Made by a program: the position numbers and the translations under genes. Shown one piece after another: positions 27,106 through 36,167 of a stretch of 64,000 nt of DNA. The notes below the pieces were generated by a model. The model did no database searches. It was not told the DNA's origin and saw only the letters and a list, made by a program, of their open reading frames with translations. This DNA is from Biomphalaria glabrata (taxonomy: Eukaryota; Mollusca; Gastropoda; Planorbidae): positions 33,450,505-33,514,504 of the forward strand of contig NC_074724.1 of the NCBI RefSeq assembly GCF_947242115.1, given 5' to 3'. The first letter of the stretch is position 1. The number at the start of each line of letters is the position of its first letter.

Positions 27106-27155
27106 CTGACAGCGTACTATAGTAAATGATGTGGTGATCTTCCCTAGTACGTGGC
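27106..27155 (-). other. Noncoding first exon of the CpcT/CpeT-like gene
   Basis: On the minus strand a strong donor CTGTCAG/GTAAGTAA lies at 27106. The next acceptor on this strand is CTTCCACAG, just before the ATG exon at 25097. The transcription start is placed about 27150 from the TATA box, so the exon is about 45-50 bases. The 2-kb intron holds an RTE LINE end. Confidence 0.55.
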
Positions 27156-27179
27156 TTCACAAGGACCTTCTGCTCTAAG

Positions 27180-27187
27180 TATTTATA
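27180..27187 (-). promoter_or_regulatory. TATA box
   Basis: TATAAATA on the minus strand in the context GTGTATAAATACTTAG, about 75 bases upstream of the donor at 27106. Spacing fits a focused promoter for the downstream secreted-protein gene. Confidence 0.5.
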
Positions 27188-27384
27188 CACTTTATGGATC
27201 GTCTCCATATGCTTGGGATGGTAGTGGTGTCGAGAAAACCGATTAACTCTAAGTTTTAATTGGCACTTATCTTCCCTTGTCACTTTGATTCACTGAGCAT
27301 TGATGTTTCTTTGGTTCAAACGAAATCTGTGACACGGACATTAAGTGCACCCGTTCCTTATTATTTTTTATATTCTGGATAATT

Positions 27385-27605
27385 GATGTTAAGGTCCTTT
27401 TGCCAATGGTTAACAAGTAGTGCGTCATGTGGCTAGCACGATGGCCAATAGCCTTTACTTTCTCAAACTATTTCAGGTACCCATTTGAGTTGGGTGGACT
27501 CAGGGGCGCCCTAAAAATCCTGAAATTCAAAATTGCAGTCTTCACTGAGATTTAAACCCAGGACCCAAGGTTCGGTAGCCAAGCACTTAACCACTCAGCC
27601 ACAGC
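27385..27605 (-). repeat. tRNA-derived SINE, family A
   Basis: Minus-strand copy: TGGTTAACAAG, GTCATGTGGCTAGCACGATG, GGTACCCATTTGAGTTGGG and the inverted head AAGCACTTAACCACTCAGCC. It lies just upstream of the TATA box at 27180. Confidence 0.8.
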
Positions 27606-27679
27606 GCCCCCTCCCCTTAACATAATGTGATGCCATCCGATCCATCCAAACTTCTGTACATGGTGCAAAATGAAGCCTC

Positions 27680-28175
27680 AGAGAGTCGTCTTATCTTATA
27701 AAATACAGACGTTACTTCAAAAAGGGGATGATTACATCCTACGCGTCAATCATGTTAACCAATGACTTAAACTCTGCAAAGCCATTGATTTTCCTGGCTG
27801 GCTCAGGCAACCCATTCTAATAGCACTAGGGAAGAAGGAGCATTTGTACAAAATTGTCCTAGCATGTGGAACTGCAAGTGTGCCTTTATTTTTGTGTCTT
27901 TCTTGGTGGTTTATTAGATATTTTTTTTGTACTTGAAGATTATGGTTCAGTGTTTTATGTATAATTGCTACTTTACTTTTATATCTTCTATACTGAAGGC
28001 TTTCTAAATTTAGTGATTTTACTAAAGGTGTTACCCTAGTCAAATGTGAATATTCGTTTGTTATGAATCTCACTGCTCTATTTTGTGTCTGTTCCAGTTT
28101 CTTAATGTTATCTTGAGTTGAGGGGTCCCAAAACAGAGGATGCATATTCTATTATTGGCCTAACCAAGGTTAAAT
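27680..28175 (-). mobile_element. CR1/L2-like LINE 3' end
   Basis: A minus-strand frame (28145-27750) gives FWDPSTQDNIKKLEQTQNRA, VRFITNEYSHLTRVTPLVKS and LFLPSAIR-type sequence, the C-terminal part of a Jockey-superfamily reverse transcriptase. The 3' UTR ends in TAAGATAAGA (27690-27705 on plus). It is 5'-truncated, with a damaged C-terminus compared with the copy at 37.6 kb. Confidence 0.8.
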
Positions 28176-28261
28176 AACATTTAGTGGTACCAAGATTTTC
28201 TTAGGCCCAAGGTAATATGAACAGGGCTACCTGAGAGGGGTGTCGAGCTCCGCATCGCATT

Positions 28262-28325
28262 AGTTATTCATCTTCTTTTTTGAAGTAACGTCTACATTGT
28301 ATAAGATAAGATAATTTAAACTAAG
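28262..28325 (+). repeat. Solitary CR1/L2-like LINE tail
   Basis: ATCTTCTTTTTTGAAGTAAC then GTCTACATTGTATAAGATAAG, the same 3' UTR end as at 27.7 and 37.6 kb, here without coding sequence and in opposite orientation to its neighbour. Confidence 0.65.
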
Positions 28326-28409
28326 TTTGCAATACGCGGTAAGCTATTTGTATGCAATAAGATAGAAGTGTATTTGATACAAGTTACTGCAAAGTTCAAG
28401 ATGTATCAC

Positions 28410-28965
28410 AAAGTTTATTTTTTTTTTTACAAACCTTATATTAACTCATTCTGTCTGTCTGTATACCCGAAAGGAATTTTTTTAAACGTTATTTCTTCCA
28501 CTACTCATTCTCGGATCAAGTAAAACTTGGCACAAATACTTATTGTCGTTCACAAAACAAGAATCAAGAAATCAATCAATTAGGCTATTTATGTTCTATG
28601 TATGTACTAAGTTTAGGGAGATAAGCAGTTTGCAGAAAAGTATGTCGTTCGCTAAAAAATTTTTAACTAACAATAGTCTATAAAACCTTTAGTGTTTTAT
28701 GAGCTTGAATAGCTCAGTGGCTAGCACGTCGGCCTTCCATCAAAGAGGCTTGAGACCTGGAGCTTGATTTTAAGTGACCTCAACTTTTTTTTTATTGCAT
28801 TTTGAAAAGGCAGCTCAGAAAGTTTCTCCCCCAACTGATCCACAAAATGGTTGCGCTTAACAAAAACAATTAATAAAGATATTTCAAATTTCACAAATTT
28901 ATTTTTTGTTAGTCCAGATCTATTCAAAAAAAAAAAAAATAATAAGTGCATGATTTATTTAAAAT
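28410..28965 (+). repeat. Interspersed repeat family D, plus strand
   Basis: Starts TTTTTTACAAACCTTATATT, AACTCATTCTGTCTGTCTG, then TCGGATCAAGTAAAACTTGG. A tRNA-like segment at 28700-28765 follows (TAGCTCAGTGGCTAGCACG box A, GGCTTGAGACCTGGAGC box B-like) and then CAATTAATAAAGATATTTC. It shows the same order as the copy at 60260-60810. Confidence 0.7.
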
Positions 28966-29340
28966 AATTGATGCCATTTCAGTCAATGTTAGCTTCTTTT
29001 TAAAAAATATTCTTATTTCCTTTTATTTATTTTTTTACCATAAACACCATTTTCAGTCTATTAAACACTAAATCTAATTTTATTTTTACATTTAATGATG
29101 TAAGCAAAACGTGAGTAATTTTGTTTTACGTCAGTATGGTATGTGTTGGTCGAAGCTGTTAGCGATGGTTGAATGTGTTAGCGATGGTTGAAGCTGTTAG
29201 CGATGGTTGAATGTGTTAGCAACGGTTAAAATGTGTAATAGTTATCAAATGAATACGTTAAATGCGTGTTTCTATGTTGCATATGGTCATCCAAGCGTGT
29301 GCGCTTTGTTATTTATTATTGTTGTTGTTATTTCCTTCCT
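28966..29340. other. Intergenic, mostly featureless
   Basis: AT-rich. The only structure is a 21-base tandem at 29143-29225 (TTAGCGATGGTTGAA alternating GCTG and TGTG, four copies). I see no gene. Confidence 0.6.
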
Positions 29341-29410
29341 ATCGCAACAATCTTTTGTAATGCACAAATTTTAAGACAAATTCCCTCAAGGATAATAAGG
29401 ATATTATACA
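29341..29410 (+). repeat. LINE 3' tail
   Basis: TTTTGTAATGCACAAATTTT, AAGACAAATTCC, GGATAATAAGG: the same tail that interrupts the RTE LINE at 12030-12125. Confidence 0.55.
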
Positions 29411-29599
29411 AATATTGTCTATACATAACGTGAAAGTATTTTTTCCAACAAAATAAAAAGAATTTAATTAGAGTATACGTTAATGTGTGTGTGTAATGAA
29501 AAGTGCGAGTACGACGGACTAACAGGGGACACCAACGAGTTTATGCATAACACAAACTCTTTGCTTTAGTCTTTTGTTTCCTCAACATTTGTATACACC

Positions 29600-30115
29600 T
29601 ATATTTCAGTAACATCCTTCTCAACCAAGAAGGAACAGGTAAAGCTCGAGCAGTCTTTCATCATCTGAACAGCATCAGGAAATCCAGAGGAATAAGCACC
29701 ACCACCAAGGTCAGACTCTTCAGCATCATTGTGAAACCAATAAGGCTTTATGTGGCAGAGGCCTTGAGAACCACCGTCACCAACATAAGGTAAACCCATG
29801 TATTAATGAGCACCTGCCTCGGGAAAATGTAAGTCGTCCGCTGGTCAGGCGCGATCATCAATGAAGAACAAAGCAGCAGTCTATTATACAAAATATCCAT
29901 CAGAGACGCTGGCGACGGATACTCTTCACAAAACCATCATTCAACATCACAAGGCAAGCCCTAACCTGGAACCCCCAAGGAAAGATGAAGATGGGAGCGC
30001 CCAGAAATAAGTGGCGCCGAAATTTAGATGCCAAGCAGATTGGCAAGACGTGGGAACAGCTGGTTGGTGGCCAATGCCCCAGACGAGACCACTGGAAGAG
30101 CTGAGATGATATTTC
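29600..30115 (+). mobile_element. LINE 3' end, second lineage, broken
   Basis: Plus-strand frames give HHLNSIRKSRGISTTTKVRL, FSIIVKP, RWERPEISG-type and GAPRNKWRRNLDAKQIGKTW, ending RRDHWKS before a stop. This is a molluscan LINE C-terminus distinct from the RTE and CR1/L2 copies. Several interruptions. Confidence 0.7.
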
Positions 30116-30239
30116 AGTAACATTTCTTAAAATTCATTTTTAAAACTATGAAGACAGCGTGAAAGGGAAGACTGGCTTATCACTGACCTCTGACCCGAAA
30201 GAGGAAAAAAAAACCTCATATATAGCCTAATTAAAAGTT

Positions 30240-30480
30240 TGTCCAAGCGCATGAGAATAAGTGAAAATCCCCTTTCAGGCCTCTAGATCTATATGACAGA
30301 TGTAAAGGACATCTATTTCTGTGGCACATAGTTAACAATGGTGCCATGTGGCCAACACATCGACAAGCTGCCTTTACATTCAGAGGCGCCCTAAAAATCC
30401 TGATACTACAAATCCCAGGATTGAAAATCGGGACCCCTCGGTAGGAAGCCAAGCGTTCTATCACTCAGCCTTCGCGCCTC
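30240..30480 (-). repeat. tRNA-derived SINE, family A
   Basis: Minus-strand copy with GAAAATCCCCTTTCAGGCC, AATGGTGCCATGTGGCC, GAGGCGCCCTAAAAATCC and the inverted head TCTATCACTCAGCC. Confidence 0.8.
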
Positions 30481-30926
30481 CAACCGCATGAGCAAGTAAT
30501 CCTTGTCTTCATTGAGAAGCACTTAAACCAAGAGAAGGGCAAAAATAGGTCTCTAGTTTTCATTTTGACATCGCTTCATTTCCAATTAGGAAATAGTGAT
30601 TGATAATTTTCGACTGTACAGATATAAATAAATTGAAAAATGTGATATCTTGACAGTGGTGTAATAATATTTTAATGCACATTAAAACATGCCTATGGGC
30701 AGAGACCAGGATTTAGATAATTGTTTTCAAACTTGGTGTTGACGGGTGAAAAAAAAAAAAGCTAATACTGAGAAAGAAATAGAATCTATAAGAACTTAGC
30801 CATTAAAGTCTCTACATCAGATGGCTAAGTCTATAGCCTACATTATATGTTAGAGCATTACTATATGGAAATGTGTCTGAAATAAAGTATTGTTAACATT
30901 ACATTGTTTGTACATATTTTATTAGG

Positions 30927-31118
30927 TCAATGGACCTCATTCACCAATCGTAAACAAACAATATTTAGTCACGTGATCTTATTGATAAAACAACGAAAAA
31001 AAAACTGTCACGTGACAACCATCATGAATTAAACATGAGATCGTAAATTATATAGAAGAGATAGAGCACCACGTGGCTAAATGTTGTTTGTTTACGATTG
31101 GTGAATGAGGTCCATTGA
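30927..31118. mobile_element. MITE with long terminal inverted repeats
   Basis: TCAATGGACCTCATTCACCA at the left is exactly inverted at the right (TGGTGAATGAGGTCCATTGA). The match continues through CGTAAACAAACAA for about 40-50 bases, with CACGTG at the inner edge of both arms. 192 bases, no coding sequence. The superfamily is not clear from the flanks. Confidence 0.8.
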
Positions 31119-31261
31119 ATACAAAAATTCCACTGTTGATGGAAGTAAACATTTTAGCTTATGTTTAATGTAACTAGTTCATCATTATGTATAGGACGCG
31201 ATGAGGCAGTAGAAAATGAAACAGGGTTAACTGGTTCACTCGACAATAATACAGACGGCTC

Positions 31262-31376
31262 TATCTTCACCAGTCCGTTTGTTGGGCACCAAAATTGATT
31301 TGATTTTCTCCATTCCTTAAAAAGTTTTCTATGAGACCGTCCATTTCTTAATGTTGTTCTCCCATCGCTTCCTTCC
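31262..31376 (-). mobile_element. RTE LINE fragment, left part of a split copy
   Basis: The minus strand gives RKRWENNIKKWTVS, the RTE C-terminal motif (compare RKRWEDNIKEWTGL). It is cut at 31376 by the MITE at 31377; the continuation lies after 31675. Confidence 0.65.
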
Positions 31377-31683
31377 CATAGACATAAATAAATATAGACT
31401 GGAAAAAGGAAGTAACTTCATGTAACTTGAAAACATGTACATCTATTGTATTCGGATTTCCGAAATATGAAAAGTTGCATGATCTTCATTCTTAGAGATT
31501 AAACAAAACTACACTGCCTCCTTATTTACAATATATATAGGTGTGTATAGATATGAATACTTAACTTTTATACTGTTCGTAAATGCTTTATAATAAAGTA
31601 CACAAAATTGCAAGTCACAAATTTTCGTTTCATAAAACTCTTTAATTGGCCAGTCTATATTTATTTATGTCTATGTTCCTTCC
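31369..31683. mobile_element. MITE with perfect 26-bp TIRs and perfect 8-bp target duplication
   Basis: Element 31377-31675, 299 bases. The first 26 bases (CATAGACATAAATAAATATA then GACTGG) are exactly inverted at 31650-31675. TTCCTTCC flanks both sides (31369-31376 and 31676-31683). Eight-base duplications suit hAT or Merlin-like enzymes. It splits an RTE LINE remnant. Confidence 0.92.
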
Positions 31684-31720
31684 TCTACCTCTCATTTCCC
31701 TGTGACTGTAGCTAAAAATC
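31676..31720 (-). mobile_element. RTE LINE fragment, right part of the split copy
   Basis: TTCCTTCCTCTACCTCTCAT on plus is the inverse of the GRGRQRK-coding stretch that precedes RKRWE in RTE copies, so it continues the fragment ending at 31376. Confidence 0.5.
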
Positions 31721-32039
31721 TATTATTAGATATATAGATCCATATCTAGTTACAATCTAGTAATAAGACTAAATTGTCTAAGTTAAGTTGGTCTTTAAAA
31801 AAAAACAAGATCTAAGAGCCTAGCGAGATCTAGTGTCTTGAGCTCGCCATTTATCCCGATTTCCATCCTAAAACGTCACTATTCCGCTTTTGGCCATTAC
31901 ATAGCCATTTCAAATCTCGTTATTTTGTTTACACTTTCAAATGACTTTTTCTAGTATAAATATGTATTTCTTTAAACTCAAATTTTTAGGAACTATATTT
32001 GATACCATCTACTATCCAAATCAATAGTTATCTCAATTT

Positions 32040-32245
32040 CGAAAAAAAAACTCTTCAGTTAGTCTTTAAAGTCTTTACGAGCTCTGAGGATCTTGATATA
32101 CGGCCAAACAGTCTCAACTTGCGTTGGGTCACCATGAGGCCCAATTGCCAGTGTGATCCTGTTTCGGTTTTCCAAGATTTTAATGCGGTCTTTGTTTGTT
32201 AATACCTAACATCTCCATTCCATTACTAGGATCTTTCTCTCTTAT
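32040..32245 (-). mobile_element. RTE LINE fragment
   Basis: The minus strand gives NRITLAIGPHGDPTQVETVW, then PYIKILRARKDF, matching WPYYKIFGARKDF of the copy at 25.9 kb. The region near 32230 is the inverse of the AMEMRC part. Short and broken. Confidence 0.6.
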
Positions 32246-32414
32246 CGGGTTAATAATTATATTTTTTCCTTACACGTAGATCTATACCTGGATTTTATTT
32301 AGTTGGCTATCTTTTATAGGTATAATTTAATAAGTTTAACTATACGTTTAACATTTAACGTAGACCAGAGGAAGTGTCTCCTTTTTAAAGTTTTTTGTTT
32401 GTTTGTTTTGAATC

Positions 32415-32470
32415 AATCGATCTTATCTTCGTATCTTATATAATACAGACGTTACGTGTCGATAGAATAG
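32415..32470 (-). repeat. Solitary CR1/L2-like LINE tail
   Basis: TCTTATCTTCGTATCTTATA then TAATACAGACGTTACGTGTC on plus, the inverse of the tail at 37.6 kb. Confidence 0.6.
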
Positions 32471-32509
32471 AGTGTCTATACATTTTATTTTATTTGTATT
32501 AGACCTACA

Positions 32510-32690
32510 TGTGGCTGCCTGGTCGTGCGGTTTGCACGCTGGACTGTCGTTCAGATTTAACGATGTTCCCGGGTTCAAACCCTGCCCGCTCCCATCTCCC
32601 GTCGTCCTGCGGGAGGTTTGGACTAGGAAGTAAACTATCTTCAACTCTGAAGGAACATCCGAAACATGTAAAACATTTTACAAACATTCT
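32510..32690 (+). repeat. tRNA-derived SINE, family B
   Basis: Head GGCTGCCTGGTCGTGCGGTT with box B GGGTTCAAACCC, then CCTGCGGGAGGTTTGGACTA, GGAAGTAAACTATCTTCAAC, CTGAAGGAACATCCGAAACA and TGTAAAACATTTTACA. This is the best-preserved family B copy. Confidence 0.8.
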
Positions 32691-32973
32691 TATTATTGAG
32701 AACATTCTGTTTATTATATTACTAAGTGTTGTTCCTGGGGAAAAAAACGAAAGGTGCGTCAATAAAGGGCCATACCCTGGGCGCCAGCTATGGTTTCTAC
32801 AACCCTGCTGCTTGATAATTTGAATTTCGAATAGTTTAATTCTTGCAAATCCATATTGGACTAGTATGTTTACTATGAAATTATAATTGCAATGTCTAAA
32901 AATTAAATAGTCGACGTAGGCCTAAATGTTTGTGGTGCGCACTGTTAGGTGGGTTTCCAGCTCGTTGATCTAG

Positions 32974-33081
32974 AACAAGGGTTCTCAACCTGTGGTTCGC
33001 AAACCCCCTGGGGTTGATTGACGATTAGCCAGGGGTCGCCAAAGACCATCGAAAAACTGGATTGTTTTGTCTATTCTTCTA

Positions 33082-33120
<39 letters not shown>

Positions 33121-33130
33121 GTCTCTGTCT

Positions 33131-33178
<48 letters not shown>

Positions 33179-33256
33179 AAGCAAAGGGGACTCGCGTCAG
33201 AGTAGGCAATAGTAAAAAGGGGTCGCCGAGTTGAAAAGGTTGAGAACCGCGGCTCT
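32974..33256. mobile_element. hAT-type MITE carrying CT and GT microsatellites
   Basis: Left CAAGGGTTCTCAACCTGTGG and right (inverted) CCGCGGTTCTCAACCTTTT share the hAT-like GGTTCTCAACC terminus; GGGGTCGCC occurs near both ends. The centre is a (CT)n-(GT)n run at 33085-33178. The flanks share CTAG, but no clean 8-base duplication is seen. Confidence 0.75.
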
Positions 33257-33259
33257 AGC

Positions 33260-34055
33260 AGTATACATAAGTGCATTGAACTCCCGGATTCCACCCCACC
33301 TCAACAGTATAAACCAAAGCAATTAGCAAAGAGTAATACTATGTCAAACTATGGCTTACTAAACATCGACTAAATGCCATTCAACTGAACGACAATTGTC
33401 CAACATGAACAATATTAAAGATATAACGATAAGTTAACTTACATTAGTTAACAACAAGAGTGTATGTTCAACAATTTAATGAATGAATGAATATTATGAC
33501 ATGAATGATGAATAAATATTAATAGTATTTACAAGGCAAATACAAGTTAAACATATTATTCAAATGAGATATATTACACCTTAAGCTCTATGACACAATT
33601 TGATCAAGGCCTCGCAAAACCCACTCACAAACGTTCACAATGCCATGGATGCACTGACCACACCAAAATAAATCAGACTATAACAGATTTCCAAGCCTGC
33701 GTCCCTAAACAAGAAAAATACAAATTCCTTGAGATCGCAATTCACAATATCATATGACCATGCAACGAATTTAGAGCTACACCACGAAGAATAACTTAAA
33801 ATAAACTAACTTACCAAATACTGGGGAAGAAAACACCAAAGAGAACTCCAACAAAAGATCCGCCATCGGCACACCCACAACAGAGGCAAAGAAGCAATGA
33901 CATCAACAAAGCGCGACCTTAGGAACTAGATCGCACAAATCATTATGGTGCACAAAAGAAAAAACATGACACAAGGAGCAACTCTAGATGCGCACGACAC
34001 GCACTATCTTCATATTAAACTAGTTTAATTAAGGACATAAAGGCAACTATTTGGA
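33260..34055. other. Intergenic, nothing recognised
   Basis: AT-rich unique-looking sequence with no exon-like frame, splice pairs or repeat that I can identify. Confidence 0.5.
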
Positions 34056-34059
34056 TTGT

Positions 34060-34115
34060 TAGATTGTTAACCTATTTTTTTGAAGCAACGTCTGTTTTAT
34101 ATAAGATAAGATTTT
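34060..34115 (+). repeat. Solitary CR1/L2-like LINE tail
   Basis: CTATTTTTTTGAAGCAACGT then CTGTTTTATATAAGATAAG, coding part absent. Confidence 0.6.
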
Positions 34116-34349
34116 CATCATTACAAAAATGTTTCCAATAGGATTTCAGGGAAATACCGAGAGAGCTAGGCTTGGTCACAATAGGTATTACAGCATTATA
34201 AAAATAACATGTTTTATTGATTGCATTTTTTTTTTTTTCATCGCGCTTTGCACCATGAACTTTTGTTGTTTATACAGAAATCAGATTTTTTAAAAATCTT
34301 GTGTTTCTCCAAATTTTCAGACCATCCAAAATTTAAAACTCTGCATGTT

Positions 34350-34600
34350 GATCTAGATCTATATATAGATTTCTATAGAGTCTATGCTAGACTGCTAGAA
34401 TCTGCTAGACAAATGTTAGTGTTGTCGTGGGTGTCGTCTTCTATAGTATATTTATATAAAGCTATGAGTATGGTCTACTCTATGTCCAGATATCTTTATC
34501 TATTATCTAGACCTAGGTACACACAGCTTTTGTGCCTTTAGAATAGATCTATATGATATCTAGATTAGATCTAGACTCTAGTATACATTGATTTTGAGTA
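34350..34600. repeat. CTAGATCT low-complexity block
   Basis: Dense TAGATCTA and CTAGAT words, like 8400-8905, without coding sequence. Confidence 0.6.
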
Positions 34601-34639
34601 ACATTGAGATCAATCTCGATTCTCTCGCTAATCTGAGAA

Positions 34640-34768
34640 TACTGTCTCGGCGACTCTCGGTAGTGTGGCACTCACGTCACTGGCAGTAGTGCAAGTTGAA
34701 GTTCAGTGGAACTTAGTCACTAGGCTACTAGTGAGGAGTGGCGTAGTTACCGTCGTAGTCACGGCCTT
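34640..34768 (+). other. Possible noncoding first exon of the ubiquitin-like gene
   Basis: A GC-richer stretch ends at a donor-like CCTTGG/GTAATG. It has no ATG and lies 1.4 kb upstream of an acceptor (CTCTTTAG) that directly precedes the ATG at 36168. Position and composition fit a leader exon; there is no further evidence. Confidence 0.3.
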
Positions 34769-35544
34769 GGGTAATGTCTCAATTGATAATCAACATATAT
34801 GATGTTGATATAAGGGAGATGGTTGTAACATTACAAGAAGCCTAAAGTTCAATTTATAAAAGCCAAAAACTAAGGATATTCATTCTTCTGGTTTCAAAAA
34901 GATTTACCATATCATATTATTTTCGTCATTTATTGCTGTAAAAGTTCTAATTGTTATTACATCTTTATATCTCATGAAAAGATGTCTCAGCACTGTTGCC
35001 AATCTTCTGATTACAATAAAAAGGAAACAACTAGACATCATTAATGTATTAAAAATAACTCATTTGAAGCACAATATCAAAATTTTATTATCAAAGCACC
35101 AGGATCATCCTTCTCACTCCCAATCGTTTATTGTTTTGTTAGGTCATTTAATATAATACATATATATTTTTTTTTTTGCTTCCATTAAATTTCATTTATA
35201 AATATATAAAACTTAACATGTTTGTGTAGAAAAGAATAAAAAGAAACGCACAAGAAGTTGATGAATTTGCAAAAAGAAAAACAAAATGCAATGCAACTTA
35301 AAAGTTTTGGAACCACTGATCTAGCTGCCATTAGTTTGTAAAAACTTGTATAATCCAGGCAGGCAGACAAGAAAACTACAACTGATGTTAATGCATACTC
35401 AAGTAGTGGCTTTCGACCATAGCGCAGTACGGGTATCCACTCATAAGATTTATTTGTATTATATATAACTAGATCTACATAAGTTTAGATCTAAAACATT
35501 TAAAGCATAGCAAAAGTATACTAAAAATATATAATAACTAATTT

Positions 35545-35790
35545 TAAAACAAGGTTACAAAGACAGTTTGTGTTTCCACACAAACTCAAAATTGGCCCCC
35601 GAAGTGGTCCACCCAGGCAGGTAAAAAAGTCAGGTTTCAATATTTTCAGAATGAAATTCTATCAAATGCAAATGACTGATAAGAATGAAGAAAAGAAGGT
35701 TGACAGATCTTGTGTGGCGCTCCAACGGTCCACCAGACCAAGGAATAGGTGAAAGTGAATGTGAAATTAGATGTGAACCTGGCCTAACTA
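35545..35790 (+). repeat. Short RTE-derived element, copy 1
   Basis: Starts AACAAGGTTACAAAGACAGT, continues GAAGTGGTCCACCCAGGC, TTTCAATATTTTCAGAA, and ends in an RTE C-terminus (VDRSCVALQRSTRPRNR, stop) plus CCTGGCCTAA. The same borders occur at 41605-41835. Confidence 0.65.
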
Positions 35791-36167
35791 ATGTCTTATT
35801 TAGAGCCTCAAGAAAAAAAAATTTCAGTAAAAAAAAAATTTAAAAATTCTTTAGTTTAGTGTTCCATGAAAATATGGAGAAACTCTGCAGTTTGTACGAT
35901 AATATTAACAAACTACTTATTAATTGTTGTTTTAAATTATGTTCCACTTATATGCATACTAAATAGATTTTTTCTCTTTAAAACAAATTGTTTTAATTTA
36001 CTACGCTCAATAATGTATAATTAAGTGAGATATATCTAGATATAAATGTGAATGAATCTAATCTAGTACAAAAAATATTTATTACAGGAGCCTGTTTCAT
36101 TGAATAGATGAGATATCTAGATAATTTCAGCAGTTATCAGTAGTCTTATTCATCATAGACTCTTTAG

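Noticed and set aside
28700-28765. Possible tRNA gene
   Set aside because: Box A and B-like motifs are present, but the cloverleaf is degraded and the segment is the fixed internal part of repeat family D, also seen at 60570-60640.
32985-33294. Open frames with poly-Ser-Leu, Cys-Val or Thr-His
   Set aside because: Products of CT and GT microsatellites inside a MITE.
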